64,000 nt of DNA from JAHBTB01 sp964451255 (GCA_964451255.1 CAYVHL010000006.1:57960-121959); one strand, 5' to 3'. Counted from the first letter of the stretch, positions 43,408 to 52,607 are shown. Notes: a model not told the origin generated them from the letters alone. Translations and numbers: made by a program.

Positions 43408-44895
43408 CTATTTGGAGCCGAGAAGGTTGTCGATCACGTCAGACGCCGTGTACGAATCTCGTCCGGGCCTGATCATCCGGTGCACATTCACGACATCGTC
43501 CCCGGTCGTGATGAGCGGTGGCTCGAACTGGCCCTTGCGCCCTTGACCTAGACCGATAGTCGCCAGCAGCCCGTTGCAAACGCACTTGCGCCCCACCGTG
43601 TCTTCCAACTTTCCACCCTTGCTCACGTAGTCCTCAACCGGTTCTGCGGGACATCGGTACCCGACCTTGCCGTCTGGCATGGCGTATGGCTGTCGTAAGT
43701 ACCCGAGATCGCAAATGCGAGTCCGGCTTTCGTAAACGTCCTTCTCTGAAACCGAACCGGGAAGCTGGAAGACTTTGAACGGGAACCCGGTGGGGGATGC
43801 TTGGGAATCGGTGAAGACACCTGCGGTTCCCGAGGCGCATCGCTCCAAAACGTCCTTTTTGATTTCTGGGGCCATTCCCGATTCCTCGCAGAGCGCGAAC
43901 AACGTTCCTACTTGGATACCGGTTGCCCCAAGGGCGATGGATTCTTTGAGTTTGCCGTGGCTTCCGAACGATCCTGCCAGCCAAAACGGCACGCCAAGTT
44001 CTCGGATGGCCTCAAGGTCGGGAGTGTCCTTGGGGCCATAGATCGGTTCGCCTTTATCGTCGAACTGGGGAACCCCTCGCGGCGGCGCGTTGTGCCCGCC
44101 CGCGGCAGGCCCCTCAATGACCAGCCCGTCGACGGGAGGCATGCACTTTCGGACTAGTGTTGTGGCGAGCACCGTCGAGGATACGATTGCGAGAAACTTC
44201 GGGCGCAGGAGGCTGTTCTTGCCTGGCAGGGCGTACTCAGACGGATCGAACGTCGAGTAGTAAGCGTCGTCTGGGGATGCCTCGGCCACGTCGATCCTGA
44301 GTTTGGTTGGCTCTAGCCGCGACAGGTTGTCCAACGCGCCGGGAATCTGCCGGGGGATCCCGGCGCCCATGAGAACATAGTCGACCCCTGCCAGCATGGC
44401 CCCGAACAGGGATGCCAACGTCGGCAGCTGAATCTTTTCAAGCAGGTTGATACCGACAACTCCTTGGTGGCCAAGCTTGGCCAGGTAGACCTCTACAAAA
44501 TTCGCCAACACGGTCAAATCGGACAACGTCCGTGACAACTGGATCGTGTGGACCGGCTTGGACTTGAACGACGCCCCCTGATCCTTCCCTTCCTTTCGAT
44601 AGTAGCGACTCCAAACACGCTCAGCGATCTCGGGGATCGGAAATGCGTCGAATGCGGCGCGTAGATGCCCGCCGACGTCACCGAGTTGTAGCCTGCGCGC
44701 AAGCACGACGTCTATACCAGTTCCGGAAACGACCCCAAGCTGGCCGCGGACGGAGACAGCCCGTGCGAGCTTCCAGCCGGACACCGCGACCCCCATTCCG
44801 CCTTGAATCACTACTGGGAGCTGAGGTGTCTCAAACATGCTGAGATTGTGCAATGTCTCCAAGGTCAGGGGCCCACAATGGCCTACCAGGCTCAT
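43408..44895 (-). CDS. Nitronate monooxygenase-like FMN protein
   Basis: A 495-residue TIM-barrel flavoprotein. Nitronate monooxygenase-type features: LPVVIQGGMGVAVSGWKLAR, GVVSGTGID, GVVGINLLEK, VDGLVIEGPAAGGHNAP and GSFGSHGKLKESIALGATGI then QVGTLFAL. The C-terminal 90 residues contain four cysteines (RTRICDLGY, GYRCPAEP, GRKCVCNGLL), which is extra to the class I enzymes and recalls the larger 2-nitropropane dioxygenase-like group. ATG at 44895 has GAGAGG upstream; 44838 is the alternative. It is divergent from the NsrR-like regulator. Confidence 0.82.
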   Translation of the reverse strand: MSLVGHCGPLTLETLHNLSMFETPQLPVVIQGGMGVAVSGWKLARAVSVRGQLGVVSGTGIDVVLARRLQLGDVGGHLRAAFDAFPIPEIAERVWSRYYRKEGKDQGASFKSKPVHTIQLSRTLSDLTVLANFVEVYLAKLGHQGVVGINLLEKIQLPTLASLFGAMLAGVDYVLMGAGIPRQIPGALDNLSRLEPTKLRIDVAEASPDDAYYSTFDPSEYALPGKNSLLRPKFLAIVSSTVLATTLVRKCMPPVDGLVIEGPAAGGHNAPPRGVPQFDDKGEPIYGPKDTPDLEAIRELGVPFWLAGSFGSHGKLKESIALGATGIQVGTLFALCEESGMAPEIKKDVLERCASGTAGVFTDSQASPTGFPFKVFQLPGSVSEKDVYESRTRICDLGYLRQPYAMPDGKVGYRCPAEPVEDYVSKGGKLEDTVGRKCVCNGLLATIGLGQGRKGQFEPPLITTGDDVVNVHRMIRPGRDSYTASDVIDNLLGSK

Positions 44896-44986
44896 GGTCG
44901 CGCCTCTCGCGTTGCCGAATTCTCGGAAATGTCTCTGACCCTGCCCCGGCGTCTTTCATGGTGGCGGGCCCAATAGTACCATAATG

Positions 44987-45003
44987 ATGACTATAAGAGT
45001 CAT
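44987..45003. promoter_or_regulatory. Operator for the Rrf2/NsrR-like regulator
   Basis: ATGACT, ATAAG, AGTCAT: perfect 6-base arms around a 5-base centre. It sits in the spacer just before TATAAT (45005-45010) and could serve both divergent promoters. Binding by the adjacent regulator is inferred from position. Confidence 0.65.
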
Positions 45004-45021
45004 GTATAATAGCGCCACGAC

Positions 45022-45540
45022 ATGAGGCTGAACGCTCAGACCGACTACTCCCTGCGGCTTATGATGTTCCTCGCTTCAACCGGCGGGCGGGCGGCGACGA
45101 TCCGCGAGATCTCCTCGAAGCTGGGACTCTCGCAAACACACATGATGCGGATCGCGGCCCGACTGGCCTCGAAGGGGCTGGTGAACGCGGCACGTGGTAG
45201 ATCTGGTGGCCTGGCCTTGGGGCGTGCCGCAAGCCTGATATCTGTCGATGACATCGTTGACGCCATCGAGCCGGATTTTGCTCTCGTGCACTGCCTGCAG
45301 ACCCCCCAGAAGCATAGCTGCACGATCGAGCAAGCATGTGCGCTCAAGGGGGTCTTGTCCTCTGCCGTCCGGGCCTTTCGAGCCGAGTTGCGATCAGTTT
45401 CTCTGGCAGACGTGACACAGGCTGACCAACTCAAGCTTGTCACGCTGTTCCAACTGGACGATCCCGGGCCACTGCGAGAGAGACGTGCCCGAAGAGCCGC
45501 CGAGGCGGCCCAGAGTGCTTCCGGACGAGGTGCCAACTAA
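45022..45540 (+). CDS. Rrf2/NsrR-like iron-sulfur transcriptional regulator
   Basis: A 172-residue Rrf2-family regulator. The winged helix (RLNAQTDYSLRLMMFLAST to LSQTHMMRIAARLASKGLV) is as in NsrR. Three cysteines, Cys91, Cys100 and Cys106, match the cluster ligands of NsrR, which senses nitric oxide. The ATG lies 11 bases after a perfect TATAAT, so the mRNA has a leader of about 5 bases and is nearly leaderless. The stop overlaps the ferredoxin start by one base. Confidence 0.88.
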   Translation: MRLNAQTDYSLRLMMFLASTGGRAATIREISSKLGLSQTHMMRIAARLASKGLVNAARGRSGGLALGRAASLISVDDIVDAIEPDFALVHCLQTPQKHSCTIEQACALKGVLSSAVRAFRAELRSVSLADVTQADQLKLVTLFQLDDPGPLRERRARRAAEAAQSASGRGAN

Positions 45541-45803
45541 TGCCTTACGTCATCACAGAGCCCTGCATCGGGGTCAAAGACAAGTCCTGCATGGCCGTCT
45601 GCCCGGTTGATTGCATCTACGAGGGGGACGATATGGTCTACATCCATCCTGACGAATGCATCGACTGCGGGCTTTGCGAGCCGGAGTGCCCGGTTTCAGC
45701 CATTTTCATCGACACGGACGTCCCGGTCAATTTTAGGGACTACATCGAAAAGAACTCCGTCGAAAGCCGTCGGTTGTCCGGCTCCCTCAAGGCAACCAAG
45801 TAG
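45540..45803 (+). CDS. fdxA: Seven-iron ferredoxin
   Basis: An 87-residue electron carrier. The cysteines are at 9, 17, 21, 25 and 40, 43, 46, 50, in the FdxA pattern (3Fe-4S plus 4Fe-4S): EPCIGVKDKSCMAVCPVDCI then DECIDCGLCEPECPV. It lies between the NsrR-like regulator and RIC and probably supplies electrons for cluster repair. Confidence 0.93.
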   Translation: MPYVITEPCIGVKDKSCMAVCPVDCIYEGDDMVYIHPDECIDCGLCEPECPVSAIFIDTDVPVNFRDYIEKNSVESRRLSGSLKATK

Positions 45804-45811
45804 GAGATACC

Positions 45812-46519
45812 ATGAACACAGAGATCCTAGAGCGCCCTGTCGGCCAACTTGTCGTCGAGAAGCCTGCCCGTTCGCGTGTTTTCGAGCGATGGGGCATTGA
45901 CTACTGCTGTGGAGGCAAAAAGAGTCTGAAGGACGTATGCGAGCGGAAGGGCCTTGATTCCGCCGCCGTCGTCGAAGACATTGAGGCCTCAGACGCGACT
46001 GTCCAAGCATCCGGGCCGGACTGGACCAAGGCGACCCTCACGTCACTTTGTGACCACGTCCAGGCCGTACATCACGGTTACCTCCGCGAGGCCCTTCCTC
46101 GTCTTACCGCGCTTACGGAAAGGGTTGCCGAGCGTCACACCGCCAAGGATGCCCGCCTAGCCGAGTTGAAGGAAGTCTTCGCCAAGTTTCGTGACGACAT
46201 GGAGGCCCACACCGAGAAAGAGGACAACCTCCTCTTTCCTGCGATCCGCTCGCTAGAAAGCGACGACGCCAGCGCGCTCGCCCGCCGCATACATCAACCG
46301 ATCGAGCATATGCTTGCCGACCATGACGATGCTGGCGCAGCGTTGGAGAAGATGCGCGAACTGACAGATGGCTTCTCTCCGAGGGCAGACGCCTGTAACA
46401 CCCACCGCGCGATGCTGGACGCCCTGGCGGAGCTTGAACAGGACACCCATCAGCATGTTCACAAGGAGAACAACATCTTGTTCCCTGGTGCCATCGCCAA
46501 GGCTGCCGCGCTCAACTGA
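45812..46519 (+). CDS. Iron-sulfur cluster repair di-iron protein (RIC/ScdA/YtfE)
   Basis: A 235-residue protein. The N-terminal ScdA_N domain holds FERWGIDYCCGG (Cys32-Cys33), and the rest is a hemerythrin-like four-helix bundle with the His/Glu ligands in HVQAVHHGYL, HTEKEDNLLFPAI, HMLADHDDAG and HQHVHKENNILFP. RIC proteins restore clusters damaged by NO or oxidants. It starts 8 bases after fdxA. A terminator hairpin follows. Confidence 0.92.
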   Translation: MNTEILERPVGQLVVEKPARSRVFERWGIDYCCGGKKSLKDVCERKGLDSAAVVEDIEASDATVQASGPDWTKATLTSLCDHVQAVHHGYLREALPRLTALTERVAERHTAKDARLAELKEVFAKFRDDMEAHTEKEDNLLFPAIRSLESDDASALARRIHQPIEHMLADHDDAGAALEKMRELTDGFSPRADACNTHRAMLDALAELEQDTHQHVHKENNILFPGAIAKAAALN

Positions 46520-46541
46520 CAAGTGTAGGCGGGGTTCAAAG

Positions 46542-46571
46542 GGTGCTTGAGCCAAACTCGGTTCGAGCACC
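46542..46571 (+). terminator. Terminator hairpin
   Basis: A 12-base-pair stem (GGTGCTTGAGCC with GGTTCGAGCACC, two G-T pairs) around AAACTC, 22 bases after the RIC stop. There is no T-run. Confidence 0.65.
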
Positions 46572-46623
46572 TCGGGAGCCTGCCAATTGCATTGGATCCC
46601 AACTTCCGCCAGGGTCCGATGGA

Positions 46624-47994
46624 CTAACTAGGAAGCTGCGAGGCCACTGATTCCCAACGGGGATCCGGCCTCGGAGTGAACTCCCGGAGCCCGGAGATGC
46701 GCGTGACCGCCTGGCGGACGGCAACTTGTGCGTCCGGGTCGTCACGCCCGATCTGGACGACGAGGTTGCCCAGCGCAGTCGCCTCGACCGGCCCGGCGAC
46801 GACCGGGACACCGAGGCAGTCGGCGGTCAACTGGTTCAGCAGGTCGTTCTGGCTGCCTCCGCCCATGACCCGCAGTCGTCGGCACGGGACGCCGCTGGCC
46901 CGCTCCAAGGCGCTGACGACCCATCTGTACTTGAGCGCGAGCGACTCCAAGACCGCTCTGAGCAAAGCGTCGTCCTTCAGGCCGGGGGACAAACTGCGCA
47001 GTGCGCCGGGCATGTCGTCAGGAGCCAAGAGCGACGGATGGTCGATGTCGATCACGCCAGGGAACGGTGGCTCCGCGGCGATCCGGGCCAGCAGCGAGTC
47101 CAGGGGCTCGGGTCGATGGCGCAACCACTCCTGGATGACCCACAGGCCCATCACGTTCTTCCCCAATCGAAAGGTGCCACCAAGTCCGCCTTCATTGGTC
47201 AGATTCAACCGTCTCGCATCGTCCGTCAAGACGGGTGCAGGTACGTTGACGCCGACGATCGACCAAGTGCCCGAACTCAGCCAGTAATCCCCTCGCCGCA
47301 GTCCCAGCGACGCGACCGCCGAGCCCGTGTCGTGCGAAGCGGGCAGGACGACGCCCGCCGAGATCTCCGTCCCGGGCGGGACGACAGGAGGAAAGATCGC
47401 TGGGTCGACCCCAATGGGCTCCAATAGGTTGGTAGCCCATGCCCATCGCGTCGGATCGAAGCACTGAGTGGTCGTCGCATTGGTGAACTCGCAGACCGCC
47501 ACCCCCGTTCGCTTCCAATGGAGATAGTCTGGAATCGTCAAAAAAGTACGAGCTTTGGCAAGAGTTTCCGGCTCTTGTCTGGCAAGTGCGAACAATTGGA
47601 CCAGGGTGTTGATTCCCATCGCCTGGATGCCGGTCGTGCGATAGATAGTCTCTGCACCCAGTAAGGATTCCACCTGGGCGAGGAGGCCGTCGGTCCGGTG
47701 GTCTCGGTAGTGGGCCGGGCGGCCGAGGAGACGCTCGGAGGAGTCTAAAAGGCAGAAATCAACCCCCCAGGTGTCGATCCCAAGGCTGTCGACGGGGCCC
47801 GCAAGGTCCTGGCAACGGGCAACCTCGGAATCAAGGTGGTCGATGTCCCACCGCAAGTGGCCCTCGATGAGGTCACTCCGGTTGGCGAACCGGTGGACCT
47901 CTCGGACTGTCAACTTAGAACCGTCCCACTCTCCAAGGAGGGACTTGCCTCCGCTCGCCCCGATGTCAACCGCCAAATGACGCGTCGTCGACAC
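46624..47994 (-). CDS. rhaB: Rhamnulokinase
   Basis: A 456-residue FGGY-family sugar kinase. Seen: the N-terminal phosphate loop AVDIGASGGKSLLG, GIDTWGVDFCLLD, ARTFLTIPDYLHWKRTG, the TNATTTQCFDP segment and the late GGGSQNDLLNQLTADCLGVP motif of rhamnulokinases. It phosphorylates L-rhamnulose. GTG start with GGAGGGG nearby. It is the last gene of an eight-gene operon and overlaps lutC by 29 bases. Confidence 0.92.
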   Translation of the reverse strand: MSTTRHLAVDIGASGGKSLLGEWDGSKLTVREVHRFANRSDLIEGHLRWDIDHLDSEVARCQDLAGPVDSLGIDTWGVDFCLLDSSERLLGRPAHYRDHRTDGLLAQVESLLGAETIYRTTGIQAMGINTLVQLFALARQEPETLAKARTFLTIPDYLHWKRTGVAVCEFTNATTTQCFDPTRWAWATNLLEPIGVDPAIFPPVVPPGTEISAGVVLPASHDTGSAVASLGLRRGDYWLSSGTWSIVGVNVPAPVLTDDARRLNLTNEGGLGGTFRLGKNVMGLWVIQEWLRHRPEPLDSLLARIAAEPPFPGVIDIDHPSLLAPDDMPGALRSLSPGLKDDALLRAVLESLALKYRWVVSALERASGVPCRRLRVMGGGSQNDLLNQLTADCLGVPVVAGPVEATALGNLVVQIGRDDPDAQVAVRQAVTRISGLREFTPRPDPRWESVASQLPS

Positions 47995-48538
47995 GGAGCC
48001 CCTCCATCAGCACCACCCACAATTCACCCGGGCCGTGGACGCCTCGTACCATGACCCCCTCGATGTCCGCGGTCCTGCTCGGGCCGCTGACCAAGACGCT
48101 GGTTTCGCTCGGCAGCAGCGCCAGCGCGTCCGCCAGGGTTGGCACGATGCGGTCCACCAGGGCAATGTGGACTGGCGGCGCGAGGCTCGCCATGCGACGC
48201 ATTCCCTGGCCGGACGAGAGGAGGATCGAACCGGTCTGGGCGACCGCGCACAAGGTCGACGTCACACCGGCGGCGGCGGCCCACATGTCGTCCGTGTCCC
48301 GACCATCCCCCCAGGCCCCCGTCACGTCGTCGTCGACCCATGCCGGTCGAGGACAGGCGGCCCGCGCCTCGTCGATGGTCATCAGCTTTCCGAACAGAGA
48401 TTGGAAACTGTCCCGAAACTGATCGAGAAGGGGAAACCCGGAATGGACGTAGAAATGCCTCACCTCCGCGCCTTGGGACTCGTGTGCGGGCTCGGCATGG
48501 CAGTCCAAACTGCCCAAGATCGCCTCACGTGCGTCCAT
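47966..48538 (-). CDS. lutC: Lactate utilisation protein LutC
   Basis: A 190-residue LUD-domain protein, the small subunit of the LutABC L-lactate dehydrogenase complex. VDDDVTGAWGDG, CAVAQTGSILLSSG, HIALVDRIVPTLADALALLP and GPSRTADIEGVMVRGVHGPG are LUD marks. It overlaps lutB by 14 bases and rhaB by 29, so all three are coupled. Confidence 0.9.
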   Translation of the reverse strand: MDAREAILGSLDCHAEPAHESQGAEVRHFYVHSGFPLLDQFRDSFQSLFGKLMTIDEARAACPRPAWVDDDVTGAWGDGRDTDDMWAAAAGVTSTLCAVAQTGSILLSSGQGMRRMASLAPPVHIALVDRIVPTLADALALLPSETSVLVSGPSRTADIEGVMVRGVHGPGELWVVLMEGLRVDDASFGG

Positions 48539-49856
48539 GCCACCATCTCCGGAAGTCTAGATGCCTCGACGGTGCCGTCCGGAACTCGCCCCAACCAGAG
48601 ACCCGTGAAGTCGCGCCCGAGATCCAAGGCGCGATTGCCAGCCCGGCCCTCCAGAGAGTAGGGTTGGTCGCTCCCTTGGCAAAGAATCCCCAAGAACCTT
48701 GGGCTGTGGACCGAGTGCGGAGCCCGACCAACAGGTCGGGGATGGGAATCTTCACTGGGCAGACCTCTTGGCAAGCCCCACACAGGGAACTGGCAAACGG
48801 CAGGTCGCTGTTCGCTTCAAATTCAAAGGACGGTGCCAAGACCGCCCCGACCGGACCACTGTAGACGTGTTGGTAGCCGTGGCCGCTGGCGGCACGGTAG
48901 ACGGGGCAGACATTCAGACAGGCGCCGCACCGGATGCACATGAGAATGTCCTTCTGCGCCGATCGCATGACAGCAGTGCGCCCGTTGTCGAGAAGGACGA
49001 TGTGGACCTCGCGAGGGCCATCGGCTCCCGTCTGGCGCGGGCCGGTGATGAAGTGGACGTAGGTGGTCAACTGTTGGCCGGTCGCGGAACCGGCCAAGAG
49101 AGGAAGGAACACCCCGAGTTCAGCTTCGCCGGGCAGGAGTTTCTCGATCCCCATGACGGCGATGTGGACGTCGGGAGCGGTCGTCGAGAGACGGTTATTG
49201 CCTTCGTTCTCGACGATCACCAACCTTCCGGTCGCCGCGATCCCGAAGTTGACGCCGCTGATGCCGATCTTCGCGACTTGGAACGTGTCTCGAAGCCGAC
49301 GGCGGGCCTGCATGGTCAGCGCCTCCGGTTCCGTGGTGTACGGGCCGAGTCCCTCGCGTTCGAAGGACGCGGCGATCTGTCGGCGGTCCTTGTGGATGAT
49401 CGGTGTGACGATGTGGCTTGGGGTGTCGCCGTCGATCTGGACGACGAATTCGCCGAGGTCGGTCTCGACCGGCGGGTACCCGGCCTCCTTCAAGGCGTCA
49501 TTGAGGTGGATCTCCTCCGTCGCCATAGATTTGCCCTTGACGACGGTCGCACCTTCGGGAAACGCCTGTCGACAGATTCGGACGATCGTGGCTCGGGCCT
49601 CCTCGGCGTCTGTCGCCCAATGCACTTGGATCCCGTTCTTCTTGAGGTTGGCCTCGAATTCCAGCAACAGGCCCCTCAAGTTATCAAGGACATGCTTCTT
49701 GACCCGGAAGGCGAAGTCTCGGGCCTGTTCTGGGTCGCTGAACGTCCTCGGGAGGGCGGCAAGCCGCTGGCCGACTTTTGCCCTTGATGCGGCGCGGACT
49801 GCAGCGATCGTCCTCCCGTCCAACTCGGTGGCGAACCGGTCGACCCGCGAACTCAA
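48525..49856 (-). CDS. lutB: Lactate utilisation iron-sulfur protein LutB
   Basis: A 443-residue protein: a LUD domain (KGKSMATEEIHLNDALKEAG, VIVENEGNNRL) and a C-terminal ferredoxin region with CIRCGACLNVCPVYRAASGH and CGACQEVCPVKIPIPDLL. It carries electrons from L-lactate oxidation. The best start is a TTG at 49856 that overlaps the lutA stop (TTGA) and has GAGG 7 bases upstream; longer frames run into lutA. Confidence 0.92.
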   Translation of the reverse strand: MSSRVDRFATELDGRTIAAVRAASRAKVGQRLAALPRTFSDPEQARDFAFRVKKHVLDNLRGLLLEFEANLKKNGIQVHWATDAEEARATIVRICRQAFPEGATVVKGKSMATEEIHLNDALKEAGYPPVETDLGEFVVQIDGDTPSHIVTPIIHKDRRQIAASFEREGLGPYTTEPEALTMQARRRLRDTFQVAKIGISGVNFGIAATGRLVIVENEGNNRLSTTAPDVHIAVMGIEKLLPGEAELGVFLPLLAGSATGQQLTTYVHFITGPRQTGADGPREVHIVLLDNGRTAVMRSAQKDILMCIRCGACLNVCPVYRAASGHGYQHVYSGPVGAVLAPSFEFEANSDLPFASSLCGACQEVCPVKIPIPDLLVGLRTRSTAQGSWGFFAKGATNPTLWRAGLAIAPWISGATSRVSGWGEFRTAPSRHLDFRRWWHGRT

Positions 49857-50572
49857 AGCGCCACCTCGGCAAGGATCTGTGCGTAGTGGCGTGTTCGGAC
49901 GGGCCGCCCAAGTTTGTCGGCAAGCCCCGACAAATGCATGAGGCATCCCATATCGCCGCTCACGATTTCGTCGGCGTGGGTCGCGGCCAACGTGTCTAGC
50001 TTCGCCTCGCCGATCGACGCGGAAAGGTGGGGCTCCTTCACTGTGAACGATCCTCCAAAGCCGCAGCACTGTTCGCAGTCAGGGACAGGTTGGAGATCAA
50101 GGCCCGGGATCGTGGCCAAGAGCCGCTCGGTCCGGTCGCCGATGCCGATGAGCCTACCGTGACACGCGCGGTGGAACGCGATCTTTCGAGGATAGGGGGT
50201 GGCTGGCCAGGAGGTCAAGCCGACTACGTCGGTCAGGAACTCTGACAGTTCGTATACCTTGAACGACGGCGTGAGACCTGCTTGAGGTAGCAATTGAGGG
50301 TAACCGTGACGGACCATGGCGGCACAGGAGCCGCTTGGTGTGACAACCGGCACATCTCCGGCAAAGATTGTGCTGGTGTGCTCCGCCACACGTCGGGCAG
50401 AAAGCCAGTCGCCAGAATTGAACGCAGGTTGGCCGCAACACGTCTGCCGATCGTCGAACTCGACGACGCACCCCGCCTTTTCCAACACCTGCACGGTGGC
50501 TCTGCCTACGTCTCCATAAAAGGCGTCGCAAAGGCACGTCAGCATCAGTCGGACACGGCGTGGATCCGACAT
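49853..50572 (-). CDS. lutA: Lactate utilisation protein LutA
   Basis: A 239-residue protein with two CCG domains: DDRQTCCGQPAFNSG and DCEQCCGFGGSFTVKEP, plus the single HRACHGRL motif. It binds Fe-S or haem-linked clusters in the L-lactate dehydrogenase complex. It begins 8 bases after the sugar-binding protein stop in the same operon. Confidence 0.93.
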   Translation of the reverse strand: MSDPRRVRLMLTCLCDAFYGDVGRATVQVLEKAGCVVEFDDRQTCCGQPAFNSGDWLSARRVAEHTSTIFAGDVPVVTPSGSCAAMVRHGYPQLLPQAGLTPSFKVYELSEFLTDVVGLTSWPATPYPRKIAFHRACHGRLIGIGDRTERLLATIPGLDLQPVPDCEQCCGFGGSFTVKEPHLSASIGEAKLDTLAATHADEIVSGDMGCLMHLSGLADKLGRPVRTRHYAQILAEVAL

Positions 50573-50580
50573 CGGAGTGC

Positions 50581-51636
50581 TCAGAAGTCGTAGTTGGCGA
50601 TATTGGACTTGTCGAACGTCGTCACTTTGCTCGCGAAGACGACGCCGTTCGGCCCGAACACTTTGTTGCCGAGCCCGGGGACGTCGAACGTCTTGCCGTC
50701 GGCGACGGTGATCTTCTTGTCGTGCAAACCTGCACCCAAATACCCCGCGACGAAGCCAAGGTCAGCGGGCTCCCATAGCTGGAACTTCTGCACGACGCCG
50801 GTCTCCACCGCCTTCTTAAGCTGGTTCGGTGTGGCCAATCCGGTCAAGACGATGCCGGGGCCGTTGGCTTTCGGGCCGCCGGGATAGCGGCCGCTTGTCT
50901 CAAGGACTTGTGCGGCGGCTCCGAGGCCGACCGAGGTCGGGGAGACCACAGCGCGCAAATCGGGGTACTTGGTCAAGAGCCCTTGCATCTCGGTCGAGCT
51001 CTTTTCGGGCTCGTCGTTCCCGTAGACGGTGTCGACCAAGTGGAGCTTGGCGTACTTGGGGTCTTTGAGCGCGTCCTTCATGAAGCCGATCCAAGCGTTC
51101 TGGTTCGGTGCCTCTGTGGTGGAACTGAGGATCGCGAAATTGCCTTCGGCGTTGGTCATGGAAGCAAGGCAATCCACAAGGGCTGCGCCGACCTCCTTAG
51201 GGTCGGCCTGCAGGACGGCCGCGTCCCGGTGGGATTCCTGGCCCTCGATGTCGCTGTCCACGGTCAGAACTGTCACACCCTTTTGACGAGCTTCGTCCAG
51301 GACTTCGACGAGGGTGTCCGGGGCGTTGGCGGATATGACCAAGACGTCGACCCCGCGCTGGAGGGCGTCCTTGATCACGGAGACTTGGGAGGTCGAGTCC
51401 GCGGTGGTCGGCGCCTGGGTATCGACGGTCGCACCGAGATCGTCGGCGGCCTTCTTCAGCCCCTTCTCAATTTCAGCAAAGTAGGGGTTGCCCGCACTTT
51501 TCGGGACAAAGACAAACCTGAGTTTGCCTGCGGAGCCCTGGGCCGGGGAACCGCCGCTATCGGAGGAGGCGGAAGGGCTGCATCCAGCCATGGTCAGGCC
51601 GACGACTGCGGCGAACACGATGAAGGCGCGCAACAT
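50581..51636 (-). CDS. Rhamnose-type ABC transporter substrate-binding lipoprotein
   Basis: A 351-residue periplasmic-binding protein, sugar-binding group 2 (RbsB-like). Lipobox LTMAGC with Cys19. GAGGAAAACC is a good ribosome site. Features: LRFVFVPKSAGNPYFAEIEK, VDVLVISANAPDTLVEVLDE, TVLTVDSDIEGQESH and AVVSPTSVGLGAAAQVLETS. The genes around it (rhamnulokinase, importer) suggest L-rhamnose or a related deoxysugar; the ligand is inferred. Confidence 0.85.
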   Translation of the reverse strand: MLRAFIVFAAVVGLTMAGCSPSASSDSGGSPAQGSAGKLRFVFVPKSAGNPYFAEIEKGLKKAADDLGATVDTQAPTTADSTSQVSVIKDALQRGVDVLVISANAPDTLVEVLDEARQKGVTVLTVDSDIEGQESHRDAAVLQADPKEVGAALVDCLASMTNAEGNFAILSSTTEAPNQNAWIGFMKDALKDPKYAKLHLVDTVYGNDEPEKSSTEMQGLLTKYPDLRAVVSPTSVGLGAAAQVLETSGRYPGGPKANGPGIVLTGLATPNQLKKAVETGVVQKFQLWEPADLGFVAGYLGAGLHDKKITVADGKTFDVPGLGNKVFGPNGVVFASKVTTFDKSNIANYDF

Positions 51637-51647
51637 GGTTTTCCTCG

Positions 51648-52607
51648 TTATGTTTTTGGTACGGCTGCCTTTGGCGACCGCGCCCGGCTGTGGGCCAACG
51701 ACGCCATGTTACCGGCCAATACGGCCGTGACGAGCAAAACACCGACGACCGTCGCTTGGACCTCTGGTTTGATGCCTGCCACACCCATGGCCGTCTTGGC
51801 GGCCGCGACCAAGAGGAGGGCGACAACGGTGCCGAGCATCGTCCCGTCGCCCCCGAGGATGCTCGTGCCGCCGACCACCACGGCGGTGATCGCCTCTAGT
51901 TCCAAGCCCATGTCAAGGGAGTGGCGGACCACTCCCAACCGCGAGCCAAGGAACACGGCCGCCAAGCCGGCCAGTGCGCCGGTCAGGACAAACGCCCAGT
52001 TCTTCGTCCTTTCGACGGGAAGCCCGCTGAACCGAGAGGCGACCGGGTTGGTTCCGACGGCGGCGACTTGCCGACCATAGACCGTCCGATGGAGCAGCAA
52101 CCCTGCCAAGCACGCGACGACCAGCCAGACCACCGGCGGCCAAGGGACCGGTGTCGCTCCCAGGTAGGCCCGGTCAAGGCCTTTGACAGATGGCCACTTG
52201 GCAGAGAAGGGCCCGAGCCATGCCTGGGCGACCCCTCGGTACAGGGCCATGGTTCCCAAGGTGGCCAAGAACGACGGAACCTTGGCCGCCGTGACGAGCA
52301 AGCCGTTCACCAGTCCAAGCACAGCGCCGGTGACGACCGAAAGGGCCAGCACTGTCGCCAACGGTGTGCCCGGCGGGCAGACTTTGGCGACGACGCATGC
52401 GCAGAGGACGGTCGAAGAGGCGACCGAGAGATCGATCTCACCGCAGATGATCACAAACGTCATCCCCACGGCCAACAGGCCGGTCTCGACATACAGGTTG
52501 AGCGTGTCGAGCAGGTACGGGGCGTCCAAGAAATTGGGAGACACTCGCCAACCGACGACGAGGACGACGGCCAGCAATCCGAACGGGACCAACTCACGCC
52601 GTGACAA
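51648..52607 (-). CDS. Sugar ABC transporter permease 2
   Basis: A 319-residue permease of the RbsC/RhaPQ type with about 9 membrane helices. The family EAA-like motif GGTSILGGDGTMLGTVVALL and the GEIDLSVASS turn are present. The start is a TTG at 52607 with GGGAGG 6 bases upstream; it overlaps permease 1 by 14 bases. It forms the channel with permease 1. Confidence 0.88.
   Translation of the reverse strand: MSRRELVPFGLLAVVLVVGWRVSPNFLDAPYLLDTLNLYVETGLLAVGMTFVIICGEIDLSVASSTVLCACVVAKVCPPGTPLATVLALSVVTGAVLGLVNGLLVTAAKVPSFLATLGTMALYRGVAQAWLGPFSAKWPSVKGLDRAYLGATPVPWPPVVWLVVACLAGLLLHRTVYGRQVAAVGTNPVASRFSGLPVERTKNWAFVLTGALAGLAAVFLGSRLGVVRHSLDMGLELEAITAVVVGGTSILGGDGTMLGTVVALLLVAAAKTAMGVAGIKPEVQATVVGVLLVTAVLAGNMASLAHSRARSPKAAVPKT

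Noticed and set aside
48699..49787. A 362-codon open frame on the plus strand across lutB
   Set aside because: It is antisense to a well-supported gene; long antisense frames are expected at this GC content, and its composition and lack of family motifs do not support coding.
50908..52080. A 390-codon plus-strand frame across the binding protein and permease genes
   Set aside because: It spans the junction of two real minus-strand genes and is low in recognisable structure; a shadow of GC-rich codons.
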